Assembly (NCBI GenBank): GCA_013397435.1
Contig: VZRG01000374.1
Coordinates: 127,548 to 191,547 of the forward strand
DNA from: Erythrocercus mccallii
Taxonomy: Eukaryota; Chordata; Aves; Passeriformes; Dicruridae
Length of the DNA: 64,000 nucleotides
Direction: 5' to 3'
Part shown: positions 12,201-25,400 of the stretch, one piece after another
How the letters are laid out: each line of letters opens with the position of its first letter
Numbering within the stretch: the first letter of the stretch is position 1
Program-made: the position numbers and the translations under genes
The notes under the pieces: model-generated
Seen by the model: only the letters and a program-made list of their open reading frames with translations
What the model was told of the DNA's origin: nothing
Databases searched by the model: none

Positions 12201-14359
12201 CAGTGGGTTCCTAAACCAGCCCATGGCACGCCATGGCTGTGGTCTGCACACTGCATGTGGGTCAGAGGCAGATCCCGGTGCAGCACATGCACTGAGCTTC
12301 AGTGCAGCACTAAGGCCTCTCCCCAACACGTGTCTGGGCATGGCCGATCTTTTGTGCCGGACAAACCTCACCTTTGCCAAAGGCTGTGCTGATGGAAGAG
12401 CAGAGCTACCTTAGATCTTCTTGTCCTGGTGTCTTCAAGCACCAGCTCAAAATAATCTTGAGAGAAGCCAGAAGTGTAAGTAAAAGTTGAACTCATTTGG
12501 GTGGGTTTTGACTGGCTCTGTCATCCCAGGATGGGGGAGTGCAAGAACTGTAGGAGGAAAGTTGGATGAGAGAGGGTGGCTGGGTGAGGATTTCAAATAT
12601 GTGCAGGAGTATGTGCCTTAATGCATTGAGTGTGTTGGAGGTGAGGAACTAGAAAAAGAGAAGTTATCTTAATAAATCTGAGTCACTGAGTGAATGGGGG
12701 TGGTGGCAGAGAAGTCTTAGTGAGGCAGGGATTCATAAACTGAGGAGGACACTGGAAATTTTGCATGCGATGGACTGTGGAGGGCAAAGGAATGAAAACT
12801 GCCATGCCAAGCTCTTGTGAAGAAGCCTTTGAGCTTTTTGCAATGCCTTTCTTTACAGCATTTACCTGGTGAAGCTTGTGAAAATAAAGCCTGCAAAGCT
12901 TCTGAGGGACTGGAATTCTAATCTCAAGTAAATGCAAATGGTTAACTTAATGAATAAATCTTGGGCAATTTTCCCCTTGGCCCCTAGACCACCTCTTCCT
13001 AGTTCAGGTACAAACTTAGAGGAGGCTTCAGTTGAAGTAGTTTCAGCTGAATTTTTTTCTAAGGTTGTTCAGCTATGAATCTCTGAGCAAAACTGGAGGT
13101 AGGAGGCTCTTGGGGATTGAAGAAGAAGAAATAGCCCCCACAATGCTTTACTGCTGATCTGTGCACTCTGACAGCCTAGAATATACTTTACATAAGGGGG
13201 GTAGCAAAGCCACTTGGGATTCCCATGTACACCTCTTCAAAAGAAGCAGCCCCCACAGAGAAATGAAAAAAGCAAAGTAGAGGGAGAGAGGAAACTTAGG
13301 TTGAATTTAAAATGGCTTTCCTGAAGAATAAGGACCACATTTATCACAGAAAAAAAGACTTCTGACAGGGGGCAGATTCATTTAAAGTAGGAATTTGCAA
13401 CACCTTCATCCAGAATATGAATGAACCTTAGCTCAACTTATTGTTATTTTATTAACTTGTCTCCTTTCTACTTGTGGGCCTGACCACAAAGGCATAAATA
13501 GTCCCAGAGATGGCTGCTTCTGTGCTGTTTCCAGCACTCTTGTAAGGAGTAAGAAGTAGTGGGCATGTCAGAAGGATCCAGATCACAAGAGATTAAAGTT
13601 TGGCAGAATACAGGCTAGTGGGGATAAAGTTAGCCAAGTTGCATATATGAAGCTTCATCTGAATAATGCCTGAACTCTGCACTTAAAATTAAGGGTTGCT
13701 AATTTAAGAAGGTATATTTCTGGAAGAGTCTGGGGGGAAGCTTAGCTGCATTCCTGATAAATAGAGGTATAAGAGCATCCATGCGTGCTGGGCAAGCAGG
13801 GGACCTGGGCAAAGTAATTGTAAACCACACTGTAATAGCAACTGTTTCTCTGGCAATTATTTGCCGTAGCTGCTGGGTCTTTCAGCTAAACTCAGACCAG
13901 CCCAAGCCTTGAATTAGCTAGAAATCAACAGTCCAACTGCTTTCAGAACTGTGCTTTTATCCACTGGAGGCAGGCTGAGCAATGCAAAGTCTTCCACGGG
14001 GACCATGATTCATCTGCCAGTGAACAGCTGCTGCAGATCCCTGGGTATGCCCAAATGATCCTGAAACTGATGTTTCTGCTATGGTGTGAGGTTATTTTTT
14101 TGTGATGTGGAGAAAGGATTAACTAATTATTAATTTCAGGTAAATAGGGTCCTCGTTTGCTAACCTGGGTGCTGCATGCAGAGGGAATCCAGCCTCTTGA
14201 AAGTCCCCTTCTGCCTGTTCTTTTCCATCTTGAAACTATTAATTTTCTAGCTATTTACCTCCATGAAAATGAGTGAGATGGCATTGCTCTTTCTCTGAAT
14301 GGTATTTGTTGTACTAAAAATTATGAGGGGAAGAACAACTTTGGAATCTCCACATTTAG
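6260..14359. other. unique sequence, no gene recognised
   Basis: About 8 kb with no supported gene. Open frames of 145-168 codons at 7507-7944 (+), 11092-11592 (-) and 11553-12059 (+) overlap frames on the other strand or in other phases, and none resembles a known protein. A small AT palindrome (10-bp arms around one base) sits at 9588-9608. The stretches 10560-10690 and 13830-14160 have the look of conserved noncoding DNA, with TAATTA at 10637-10642, but I cannot show conservation. Confidence 0.45.
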
Positions 14360-14387
14360 CATATATATGTGTATATATACATATATA

Positions 14388-14418
<31 letters not shown>

Positions 14419-14420
14419 GT
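14360..14420. repeat. TA/TG dinucleotide microsatellite
   Basis: Sixty-one bases alternate pyrimidine and purine without a break, mostly TA with three short TG blocks and one long TA tail. This is a compound (TA)n(TG)n simple repeat and is expected to be length-polymorphic. The strict alternation also makes it prone to Z-DNA or cruciform structure. A minus-strand frame of 66 codons runs through it and is an artefact of the repeat (Tyr-Ile and Thr-His runs). Confidence 0.9.
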
Positions 14421-16789
14421 CCTGTGATGGAAAATATAGTTAGACAATTATACATGCACACAAAGCCATGTGGCTTTATTCCTTCACCCAGCACCTCTTG
14501 CCACTTTAGTTTTTTGTCTTTGTTACAAGAAAATACATGAAGAAAAAAAATGGTGTCTTTGAGTGGGAGTTATCACCTTCTAAGTATTGGCTTAAGACCA
14601 GATGAAACAAGGTTTGCTTGTGACCTACATAATTCTGGCCTAGATCTCTGGTCCATAGAATAGAAAAATCTTACTTCATGGCAAAAAGCTCTAGGCCACT
14701 ACAAATATCTTGTCTTTTTGGTGTTTCTCGTATATTTAGCCTCATTTGATTTCTGTTCTCAGCTTTCATCTCTGAAGCAACTTTTCAGGGCTGTCCCCTC
14801 ACTAATGCCATTAAGATTGCACTGTTGATGTATAGTGGGGTAGGAAAAGGCTGATAATGGGGACTGTAGGAGAAGGGAGTTGTCATGGGAAGTGCTGGAA
14901 AGTTTCATCTAAAATAGCTGGGATTAGGTGTCTCTGTTATCATAGCAGGGTTCTCAAGCTGCATTTTCCTACCTGGTGTTCTCTGCTTTGCCTCTGATTC
15001 CTCTCTGGGCAAATCCAAAGAACACTCAGGCCTAAGGCATCCCCCTGCGTAACAGTGGCTATTTCTGACAAATAATGGATATTGGACTTGGAAAACTCAT
15101 AGGAGCTGTGAAGAAAGGAAGAGAGAAGGAAAGGATGATTATCAAACATACTATCTTTTTGTTCTCTTCTTCAGGATGGGAGGAGAAGGACAGAGCAGCC
15201 ACAAAGGAGAGTTCTGCTGCTAGTTTATTTAACAAGCAAAACACATAAAGATTAGGGTTCCTATGGCAACTAGCTACCAGCAGAAGCACCTCAGGTTTGG
15301 GGAGGAGTGGGGGGAATGGTGGAATGGTTAAGCACAAGGTTCTAACATTTTGGATTAAAAAGACCTTTACCCAGCTGCAGCAACATTCTCAGCTTATTTG
15401 TTGAAGAACCACATTTATGTATGAAAATGTTCTTGGCACCAGAGGCGGAGGACATGTTTTCCATGTTAGTTGAGTAAGGCCTTAAAGTTCATGGGAATTG
15501 TTTTATTGACAGTCCTGTCATGTTCCCTCTCTGAGGAGTCTGAAGAAGAGGAATGGGAGATGGCAGATGATGAGGACAAGATGGGGGAACATTAGAAGCT
15601 GAGTGACAAATGCAGAACGGTCACGAGTTAAGGTTTGTGGATATGACATCTAGCTCTGTCTCCTATTCTGCAAGGCCATAGGAGCCATATCCCTTCTCCT
15701 AGATGTGAGAAAGGTAGAGCAGCTTTCTTCTCTGGTCTTCAGATAATGCCATTTCAATAAAATCAGAGAGGATAAGTGTATGTACAAGCAGCAGAAATCT
15801 ATAAAATGTCAGTTTTGTTTGGCTTTTAAAAGAAATTAATATTTTCTTCCGTGCTGTAGTAGCTCCAAGAGCCCGGGTGCATGAGTTTGTTCTCTGCTTG
15901 ATGCCAGACCCCTTGCTGAGAACAACATATCTCACCAGGTATTGTGTTTTTTTCATTTGGATTTGAAATGCCAGATCATGTAGTCATTTGAATCTGGGAG
16001 TAAGGGGAGGATGAAGGAGATTAAGCATAGCTTCTGTTTACATCAGCACAGTACAGAAAAGAATCATCTTTATACGACCTCAATTGTTTGTATTGAAGGT
16101 CCCACTGAACAGTTCCCTGATCAGCCCCAATCCTGGGAGGTTGATTGAGTCATTTTCTTAATTGGGTTCTGTCTGTTGATCTCACTTGCTTTTTTTTTTT
16201 TCTTGTTAATAACTTATTATAATAATTCACCTCTGTCTACTAAAAATTTCCCCACACCTCACATTGAGAAAGAATTGTATTTGTCCTTTGGCATCTGGTG
16301 GCTGGCAGAGCTTTCATTAGAGCTCATTTTCTGCTGCTGTGGACACAGGGAAGTGTTCCCTGCTCATCCTGGGCTTGCACACACAGACATGTACCAGCTG
16401 GTGCTGGCTAGGGTGAGAGAGAGAGATTTTGTCAATCAATCTACTGGTGAAATCTGAAATCAGGCTAATTTCAGTGTTTTTGGAGTAAATAGCAAGCTGT
16501 GAACTTGCCCCACCAGGAAGAGCTGCTGCTTGAGTTGTGTGATACACTTCTATGAACATGGGCTATCCTAGGATTAAATCATTGCATATTAGGAGAGCGT
16601 TTGCACTGCTTGCGACAGAAGACTGCATGTAGCAGGAATGAGACCTGTGTGGGGCTTATAGACAGATAAATAGCACAGGAGGATGAAGGGGCTTTAGTTC
16701 TGAACAGAAAAAGCATGTCCAAAATTTTAATAGGTCATAGCTGTTAATAAGAGGAACAATCCCACTACTGTTATAAATGGAGAGGGTGG
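14421..16789. other. unique sequence, no gene recognised
   Basis: No gene or interspersed repeat recognised. A 12-base T run occurs at 16190-16201. Open frames are all under 100 codons and resemble nothing I know. Confidence 0.5.
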
Positions 16790-17370
16790 ATGGGGAAGGA
16801 AAAATTTAGGAGATAAGAAATATGCAGTAACATGATGAAGGGAGACAGGCTGATATAAGAACCTGAATAGAATTCAGGAAAATGAAATATGATGAGGAGG
16901 TTTGAAACTGGGGCGGGAGGAGAAAGGCACAATGAATGCTGTGTGGGTAGGAATGAAGTGGGGGAGTAGGAACTGAGCAGGATAAAAGGGGAAGGGAGGA
17001 ATGGTTAGTGGAGAATGAACAGGGCAAGGAAGGTGGAGATTTGTAAGGCAATGGGAGGGAGGAGATTGAATGGAAAAGGTGGAAGAAGGAAGGCAAGCAA
17101 AGAACATAAGCATAAAGAGTATACTGAATTAGAGAGGTGTGGAGGATGGATCTAAAAGGTAAGAGCAGGGAAAGGAGGAGAAAGTGTTCTATTGCCTAGG
17201 GAAAGCAAAGGGTTGGAGACAGAGAGCATTTATTTTAAAGGGGAGGAGTGCAGGGGGTGGAGAGAGTGGTGGGCACAAAAAAACTCAGAAAAAAAAATAG
17301 ACCTATTAAACAAAAAACAACAAAGGTGAGAAAATAAAAGGAGACGGGCAAAAAAGAAAGACCCCCCAAG
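16790..17370 (+). repeat. purine-rich (GA-rich) low-complexity tract
   Basis: For nearly 600 bases the + strand is dominated by A and G, densest between about 16880 and 17110 with many GGA, GAA and GGGAGG units. It ends in A-rich blocks near 17275-17365. No fixed repeat unit can be phased, so it is low-complexity sequence rather than a tandem array. On the minus strand this yields Ser/Pro/Leu-rich open frames (16806-17113), which are a composition artefact. Polypurine tracts of this kind can form triplex (H-DNA) structures. Confidence 0.65.
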
Positions 17371-20300
17371 GGTGACAGTGTGTTACTTTGCAGACACGGC
17401 ACCTCCAGAAACTCCTCAGATACACGTTCTTGTGAGCTCCCATGTAACACCTTTGTGTTTCCTCTGATCTCCCTGATGGAAGTGGGCAGCCTTTGCCAAA
17501 GGAAATGAAATCTCCACAGCTACAGGGTATGACTGTCTAGATGACCTAACAAAAAATGCCCTCCACACTGCCTCTGCCTGTATATTTGCTACATAAATTT
17601 AGGGTGAGGACACAGCTTAATTCCAGTTTCTAATATCTTCCTGCTGTTCTGAGAATACCCTTAGTGTATGTAGCTCTGGGTGGCTTGCATGTATTTGAGT
17701 AACTTTTATAATAAAGATTTTATTTTAGTGGTAGGAGCAAATGCTGTCCTCAAGAAGCAAATGTGATCTCCTGTATCTTGAGTGGCTGACAGATGAAACT
17801 GTACAGTGCTAATAATGCTCAAAATTGTCTTGTGATCAATGCCTGAACTATCTTTAAAGGGAGCCTGCTGACATTCTCTTGCATGTCTGCTCTGCCCTGG
17901 AAGAGCCTTGACAAGTTGTGACAGGCAGAGTTGCAGGGAAATTCTTGTTAGCTTGAGCTGCCCAGCCAGGAATGGCAAAAACCAGGAGGATGCATGAGAT
18001 TCTCCTGCAAATCTGCAAGATTTGTTCTTGCAGCAAGAGATGCGCCTAGAAATGCTACCACTTCTAAGCCAGACTTCCAAGTATCTTGTGCCCTGAATGA
18101 ATTCATGAGCATAGCCTGCAGCACATTATTTCTCCCTTGTTCTGGTCTGCCTGCAAAACAGCATTTTTAGGGAAGCTGGGATGCCTACCCCAGGCACTCA
18201 CTTGTGGCTGAGCTGTGTCAGAGAGAGGGAAGTGCCAAACACATGCTCTGATTTGTAAGCACTGTGAAGAAATTGTTCTAGAGGGGGTTGCAGCCATTCA
18301 GCCACTCTCCCTACCAGGCCTTTTATAAATTTTTCATTTACAGTCAAAGATTGAGTCAACAGAGTAAGTGGTGGATGGGGTGAGGCCTCAGGGATCCTCA
18401 GTAAGACAGAATCTGTCAGGCTGAACTCTCTGTGTGGAGTTTAATAATGGCATGATGATGTTTCTAAGCAAGGCTTCACTTTCCCAGGCTTAGTTTGAAC
18501 CCTCCTGATCCCTCACCTTGCCTCTCTTGATCTCCAATTAGATTTCCTTCCACAGTCGTCACCATCATGAGCATCACTCCTTTGACTTATGTTTTCATTG
18601 GGAAATAATTTTCTCCTTGCATCTGGAAACTTTCCACTCCTGTTTCCTCTGCATACTCCACATTAGAATGCTCCAGTAGTAGTAATTTCTGAGTGTTCAG
18701 CCCACTTTGAAGTAAAATAGGTTGCTATATTAAAGTTGCATCTGAAATGCAGAATTTCAGTAGTAGGCTGAACATAGGTGGAAATCAATCACATCTTTGG
18801 CTAATGTAGAGAAAAATGCTTTTCTGCCTGTGTGAGGCGTGCAGGCTTGTGTGCCTGTCAAAGAAACCCCAGTTCTTCTGTAATTTTTGAAAGCATTGGG
18901 GGAAAAACATTAGACAAGTAAAACCAAAAATAAGTCTGGAGCACTAAAGAATTGGATGGGACAATGCTGATCATTGAGTACTGTTTCTGTAATTGCAGGT
19001 AACCATAATTGAAAAGTCTGGATTTATAGTGGAAAAAATTTCTAAATTTTCTTGTACCTAAATTTGTAAGGAGCTCTCATATCCCTGTAATAAAATTAAG
19101 CCCTTAGTGTTAGAAAAACTCTTCTGTTCTGCAAGGAACCATCAAGTGAGATGTCAGACATTGCCAGCTTCCTGGGTCCCTGCTGGAGTGGGAATTCTGT
19201 AGTGAAAACACCCAGGTGATCTTGGGGAAATACACGGGGCCATCTGCTGTGAGGAAAGGTGGGAAAATCTCCAAGGGTTCTGCTAACCTGAGCTTGTGGG
19301 AAAGGCACTGCTGATCACAGGGTGGTGATTGCTTTAGTCACAAGTGTGTGAGCAAGACAGCGATCAAGCAGCTGAGGGTTTGACCATGTGGTTAATAATG
19401 CCAGTGCTCAAACAGTGGGTATTTGTTGTAAGAAGGTCACTCAGTACAGAAATTAAAGGAATGAAAGTTATTTCTAGTCCAACATCCACTACATCTATTA
19501 AAGTAAGCCAAGATTTCTGAAGAAGGTTAATTTGTTCTCTTACACAGTCTCAAAATAATAGCATAATCTGTTGAGACTCCAAGCACTGATCCCTGCTAAA
19601 TTGTCTGCCACACTTTTGGTGATGTTAACTGCTTTGTGCAAGTGTAACAAAGATGGGAAAGGTCAGTTGTTCTGCATCTGACCCCTGTTTTTCTGCTACT
19701 CTAAAGGGAACCTGCATCTTTTCTGCTGTGAATGGGTTTTATCTGTCCCTATCTGGTATTAGTGCAGCTAATGTAAAACCTCTATCAACTTTATTGTGAG
19801 TGCTGCTGCTTTGTGTTGAACCAGCAGTCTTGTTTTGAGTAAATTCTCTTGTTTGTTTTGGACATTAAGTATTTAAAGCTTCCATTTTAGTGGGTACTTT
19901 TTTGGCTGGTGAGGGGAAAAACTGGATGCTTTTTTTCTTTGTTTCATCCACAGTGTGTTCACCCTCCTGCACTGACTAGGTAAGCAATTTTATAAAAGGG
20001 AAGGTTTTTTCTTTTGCTCCTGATGCAGCTTTTCTTGGTAGCCGCAAGCTACAAGTTTAAGATGAAGCCTCCACCTTATGCAGATTTCTGGAGCTTTTTT
20101 AAGAAAAAGTCCTCCTCCCACTCCTCAAAGTTGTGTGGCTTTGTACCACTGTTCTTGCTGTGTGCAGGCTGCCTGCCACAGAGCTGCATGGGGGCTTGGC
20201 TTAGATTCTCTTCTTTTTTCCCTTCCCTGAGGTCTGAGATACTGCTACGGTGTCGTGACTGGACACCGTCTGCGTGTGAGAACACACAGTGCCAGGTTTT

Positions 20301-22456
20301 CTCTACTTTGGTATTTGATTGAGGATTAGGACAAACAGTTGTTTATTTTCATGCTGCTGTACGCCTGCAGTCTAAAATGGCTTTCAGAAAGAAAATGAGA
20401 AAGTCCTGAGGGCATTTCTGAGTTCATCAACACTGAAATGGGAGGTGGCTGCTGCAAGGACAAAAACAGTGCTGATACCTTGGCATGTGCTGGGGCAAAT
20501 ACTTTCATGCAGCTGCTTTCCTCAGCAGGAGAAATTTTAAACTGCTCCTTGTCTTATTTGTACTGATGAAGCTTAATGAGTGAGAACTGAGCCTATATTC
20601 GTGTTTGTAGATGGAAGGCACTAAGAATTTCCTCCCCAAAAATTTTTATGTTGGGGGGAAAAAATATTGACTTGATTTGCAAAGTCCACCTGGATAGAAT
20701 GAATTAGACAAAAAGAGATAAACATCTGCTCCAATTTGCAGGCAGCAGGTGATTTTGGAGCCTGCACTGTGTTGGGGTGGCTTTTTGACAAAGGAGGAGA
20801 AAATGCACTGAGAGGCAGGGTTGGGAAAGTGGGGTAAGCTGGGCAGGGGGATGAATCTGCCAAGAGTCTGGGTGAATCATGCTAAGGGAATTTCTGTACT
20901 GCAGCACTGGAAAGGGCTCTGGGGAGGGTCAACAACAAGCAGGTGTTCACCAAAGGGGAAGTGCATGGAACATCATACCTCCTTTGGTGATGGATGGACC
21001 AAGGTAGACTAAGGTTTTTCCAGCTGGAAGCCTAGCTCTGGCATAGGATAGGTCAGCAGGTTCTCCCAGAAGTGTCCAGAACCAAGCAGAGATGAGGCTC
21101 GAGGATTTGCTGCTGAGTCAGTGCCTGAGGCAGCCTGAACCTCCTGCCAGCCATGCAGAGGCAGCTGTGATTCCCCTGCTCTCAGGACTGACAGCCTTCA
21201 CCCTCGCAGCTCAGAGCATGAGCACTTGGGCTTTGCAGAGCTACCTGGGGCTTAGTGCAGCTGAGAGGTTTGTGTTATCCTCTGTCCTGCTCCCACAGGC
21301 TGTACTCAGCAGGGATCTGCTCACGACCCTTTTCAGCCCTATTGACCAAGACCCCATCACCAGATAAATATTTGGAGCTTCACAGTTGCTGTAAAAAAAA
21401 CAAAGTAAAGGCTTTTAAATTTGCTTTGCAAATTGTGCCGAGGGTTTCATAAAGTGGATATTTTTAGCATGTCATAAAAAGATAAAACCCCACTTTTATT
21501 TTTATCCCTTCAATCTCTGCAAAATTAATTGAAGGCGTTTTACCTTGCTTTCCTTTTCTTCCCTGACTTTGAGAAACTAGCTAACTTTAGTACCCAGGAG
21601 GGAAGGCATGATCAGATGTTGGCAAACGCTGGCCATGTTGTGTGTCTATTTATAGTAAGTGTGTGTTGAACCACCTTGTCGTTCTTTTCTTAGCATCAGC
21701 TGGATGAGCACAGCTATCAATTATCCACGAAGCTAATGATAATACAAGGAAAACTATGTAAAGCAGGTGCTCAGAGGTGAGAGAAAAAGGGAGAGGTAGG
21801 TGACAGGACAGGGAGAATGAGGTTTTAGTAATTGAAAAAAACCCCTTTGCTCAGCATGAAAACCCCTATTATCTGTAATAATTAGTAATAACAGGGGTGC
21901 TTCCACCAAGTCATTGTGACTGCTTTCAGCTGGTATGGCCCTCCCAAGCATTATTTCCCTCATTTAGTTTCATTATGTTGGCAATCAACGGCAGTGGTTT
22001 TTTTATTATTATTTTTATTTTCTGTCTCCTTTACTAAATTTGCTTTTAATAGATCTTAAGCTGAGTGTTCTGGTTCCCCCCACTCTGTCCCGAGTTCTGG
22101 TATTTGGGCAGTAATAACAGGTTCTAGTTGCCCTGTGAAAAAATGAGCCTCTGGTATTTCTCATGCTGGGAGATTGCACACACACATTTGTTTCCTCTTT
22201 TGTCTCCATTGCAGAGAGGATTTTTCCTGTAAGGACTCTGGAGGGAGAAGGGAGGAAGTGAAGGGATGTGTTCCACTCACTGACAGTGACAAAGCTGATT
22301 GTCAGCTATTTATCAGCCTTTTTTTAAATGGCTTGTTTTTGCTGCTTTCATCTCTAAGCTCGAGAGAGCAGGACAGTGTGAACTCTGCTCTTGACAGCAG
22401 CTCAGGTTCTGACACCATCTGCCACCTAATCCACTTCCAAGGAAGGGGCTGACGTT
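17371..22456. other. unique sequence, no gene recognised
   Basis: About 5 kb with no supported gene. The region 20760-21370 is slightly GC-richer, and the frame at 21092-21367 (91 codons) reads without low complexity, but I recognise no family and it has no convincing splice context. A very strong pyrimidine tract plus AG occurs at about 22190-22215. The frame after it runs only to 22452 and resembles nothing I know. Confidence 0.45.
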
Positions 22457-22481
22457 TGTGTGCATGTGTGTGCACACATGC
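22457..22481. repeat. alternating purine-pyrimidine palindrome
   Basis: Twenty-five bases alternate pyrimidine and purine perfectly. The last 20 (22462-22481) form two 9-base complementary arms (GCATGTGTG and CACACATGC) around a two-base centre. It may be a decayed GT microsatellite. The combination favours Z-DNA or a small cruciform. Confidence 0.6.
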
Positions 22482-25400
22482 CCTCCCCACCTCACCATAC
22501 ATCATTTCAGCAGACTCACACTGACCAGCTCACCAGCAGCATTTCTCTTCCAGGAATTGGCCTTTGATGACATTACCTCTTTTCTTCCTCCCTTTTTAGA
22601 TTTCCCTGTTTCAGTTTGGCACGCTGATGGGAGGCACTTCTCTGTTTTCTACCTAGCCTGCCTATCTGAGGTGTTGGACTTGGAGATCTTTTTTTAATTT
22701 TTCTGGAAGTTATGAGTGTGAGATACATGGATTTCTTTTGCAAAAGCAGCAGGAAACAAAACAGGTGTAAAATGTCTGTGTCAGGCTCCTTGGATAGCTG
22801 GTAAGTGGGTTTTTGCAGGAGCTGTTTAATTTTAAGCTTGAAAAGCTTCATGACATAATGCTTAGTGTCATAATGGCCAATCTTGTCCACAAGCACTGAA
22901 GGTGTTTTAAGATTTCTGGAGTCCTTCCTCTGATCCACGAGGAAAGACAATTCTCATCACACGTGATGCTGTGGTGTATCTGCTGGTGTTTTTAGATGAA
23001 CTGTGTTCAGCACAGTTCACTGATTGTACCAGATCATGTTTGCTCCTGGCTTTCAGCACTGTGCACGTTCAGTGCTGTGGAAAATGGCTTGAGAATTGAG
23101 ATGGAAAGACAAGAGGGGCTTTGGGAGTGATGGTGAGGGAGGGAAAAGTATGCATTCAGAAAAGCTAGTTGTTTTATTTGCAGTGATCTGTTATGCCATT
23201 TTTCTGGGCTGGGTAATGAATGTCTGAATTAACTTCTGGAAAACAGTTGGGTGGTTATTGCACCTGAGTGTTGAGACTTCTTCCTCCTGAGTGTGCATGC
23301 ATAACTTTTTCTTCCCCCTTTGAAACAGTCTCTGTTGTACAAAAATTAGTCTTTTTCGTGGCTGAGGAGGAAGGAATAGTGCTTCCTTCAAAAGTTAACA
23401 CAGTCTTGGGAAAGAGGTCTCTACCCCTGACAAGCAAGGGACCAGGAATTCAACTTTCCTGCAAAGCTGAGCAGAGCTCTGCCATGTAATGCAGAGGGTT
23501 TGATGCAGGGCTGCCATCATCTGCAGGGGGCTTTAGATCAGGCTCCAAGCTCTCATTGATTCCTGTGAAGATCTGCTGTACTTTGTGGTTGTATTTTTTT
23601 TTTGCCCTTCCATTTGCCTTTGTAGACCCTCTCCCTCATTGTCCAGGCACGCACTAATGGCAGGATGTTGTTTGCCCATGTGAGCATCACACTGAGCTTG
23701 GAACAGAGGAATCCTGCCATTCAGTTGTCCTGTATTTCATCAAGCACACTTAAAGCAAAATAAAAATAAAAAAAGGAAAAACAATTTTATACTGAATAAT
23801 GTTCACTAATTAAGAAAGCAAAAGAAATTTATTCAATTAAGTTGAGGTAGATTTCTGTACAAAACCTAGTGTATCAGCAATCTTTGCTGAATGCATTTTA
23901 TTTTTCTGGTAACAGAAAAAATTACTTTTTTGGTTCTGTAAGATTACTTGTGGAGGTGTTCGAAGAGAGATTTATACTGAGACTGGACTGATGTCTATTG
24001 ATGAAGCCTGAAAACCTCTCCCTTTCCCATTGACAAATTAAAGCAATTTTCTGCACCTCTAAAAGAGGTAATGGGATAATTCTCTACCTTCAACTAGCAA
24101 TTTAATATTGATCTGAATAAGACAGGATGTTTCAAACAATTGATTAAAGAACTTCTAACCCAAGTTTCAGATTTTATTTGGGATCATTTCCTGTTCACAA
24201 GAGAGTTGCAAGCTTCAGGTTAATTTTGAAAGTGGGTTCTCCAGAACAAAGTAATAGTGGAACTGGCAGAGGTGTGTGATGCTCTGGTTTCATTTGGTGA
24301 ATGTTATCCTTCACATTTTGCACTCGTCTATGTTGTGAAAATAGCAGTGTGTCCATGGAGGAGCTGAGCTTCTGAAGTCACACTCTTTTGTTAGAACATT
24401 GTAATTTTTCAGTGAAATATATATATCTCCAGGGCAATTGAAAAATTGTAATGAGAGCTGTGTGTGTGAGAATTGTGCTTCATTTTGAATTCAATGTATT
24501 CAGAAGGTCCTCTTTTTCCTAGCTGGTTAATTTTTCATTGGAAAATATCTTCTAATGACTACTAATTAATCCTGATGTGTATTGGCCATCTAAGATAAAA
24601 ACAAAAGCTCCTTTAATGCTGAAACATCTCTAAGGAATTAGAAATCTCTCGCTCCCTCAGTACTAGAAAGTTTAGTGATTTGTTGTTTTTCAGCTCTATC
24701 TCTCTGCTTCTGTCTCTCTAGCATTCTGTCTCAGTATGGCAACTGTGTCTCACAGACCTTTTCCAGCCTTCCCTTGAGGTTTTGACAGACGTCCTGCAGG
24801 GAGGGCTGGGGAATTCCCTTAGGCATAGGTACTCCCCTTGTGCCTCCAGCCAAGCTGCAAGGAGCCCAGATGCTCCTCATAGGAGTGCAGATTGATCTTG
24901 CAGTTGAAGGCTTGGAAAATTCCAAATAAATCCTTGGGAAAACATGAATATTTGAACTAAATCCAGGCATTCTGGAGTATCATTTCCAGAAAAATTTAAT
25001 GCCTGTAAGAAGAGCGATGATGTTCAGAAGACTCTTTAGTCAGCTTGTTGCAGTCAAGCTTATCTGGCACTATTGATAAATTGAAATCCTAAGGAAAAAA
25101 AGCCCAAACAAATTAAAAAGAGCCAAGATTCTGTCTCCTCTTATAACATTGGGAGTAAGTGTTGGAAAAGGGATAAAGGGGGATGCTGAACATACACCTG
25201 GATCTGGCAGTTCAGAATATTTTTGTCTGGGTTACCTGTATCACATGTTTGGATGATTCTAGCTGGGTGTGTCATTCTTTATGAAAATAAATGCTTTTCT
25301 GCATTTATTAACTTTATTATTGGAAAAATAATGTAATTTCTGAATGTGTATAAATGTAAAACATGGTATATTGCTTTTATTTTTTACTTAAGAAAAAAGG

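Noticed and set aside
14247..14447. 66-codon minus-strand frame rich in Tyr, Ile, Thr and His
   Set aside because: Translation of the TA/TG microsatellite.
16806..17113. Overlapping Ser/Pro-rich minus-strand open frames
   Set aside because: Produced by the pyrimidine-rich strand of the GA-rich tract.
23515..23535. CTGCAGGGGGC resembling a CTCF core
   Set aside because: Only the central part of the CTCF consensus matches; flanking positions disagree.
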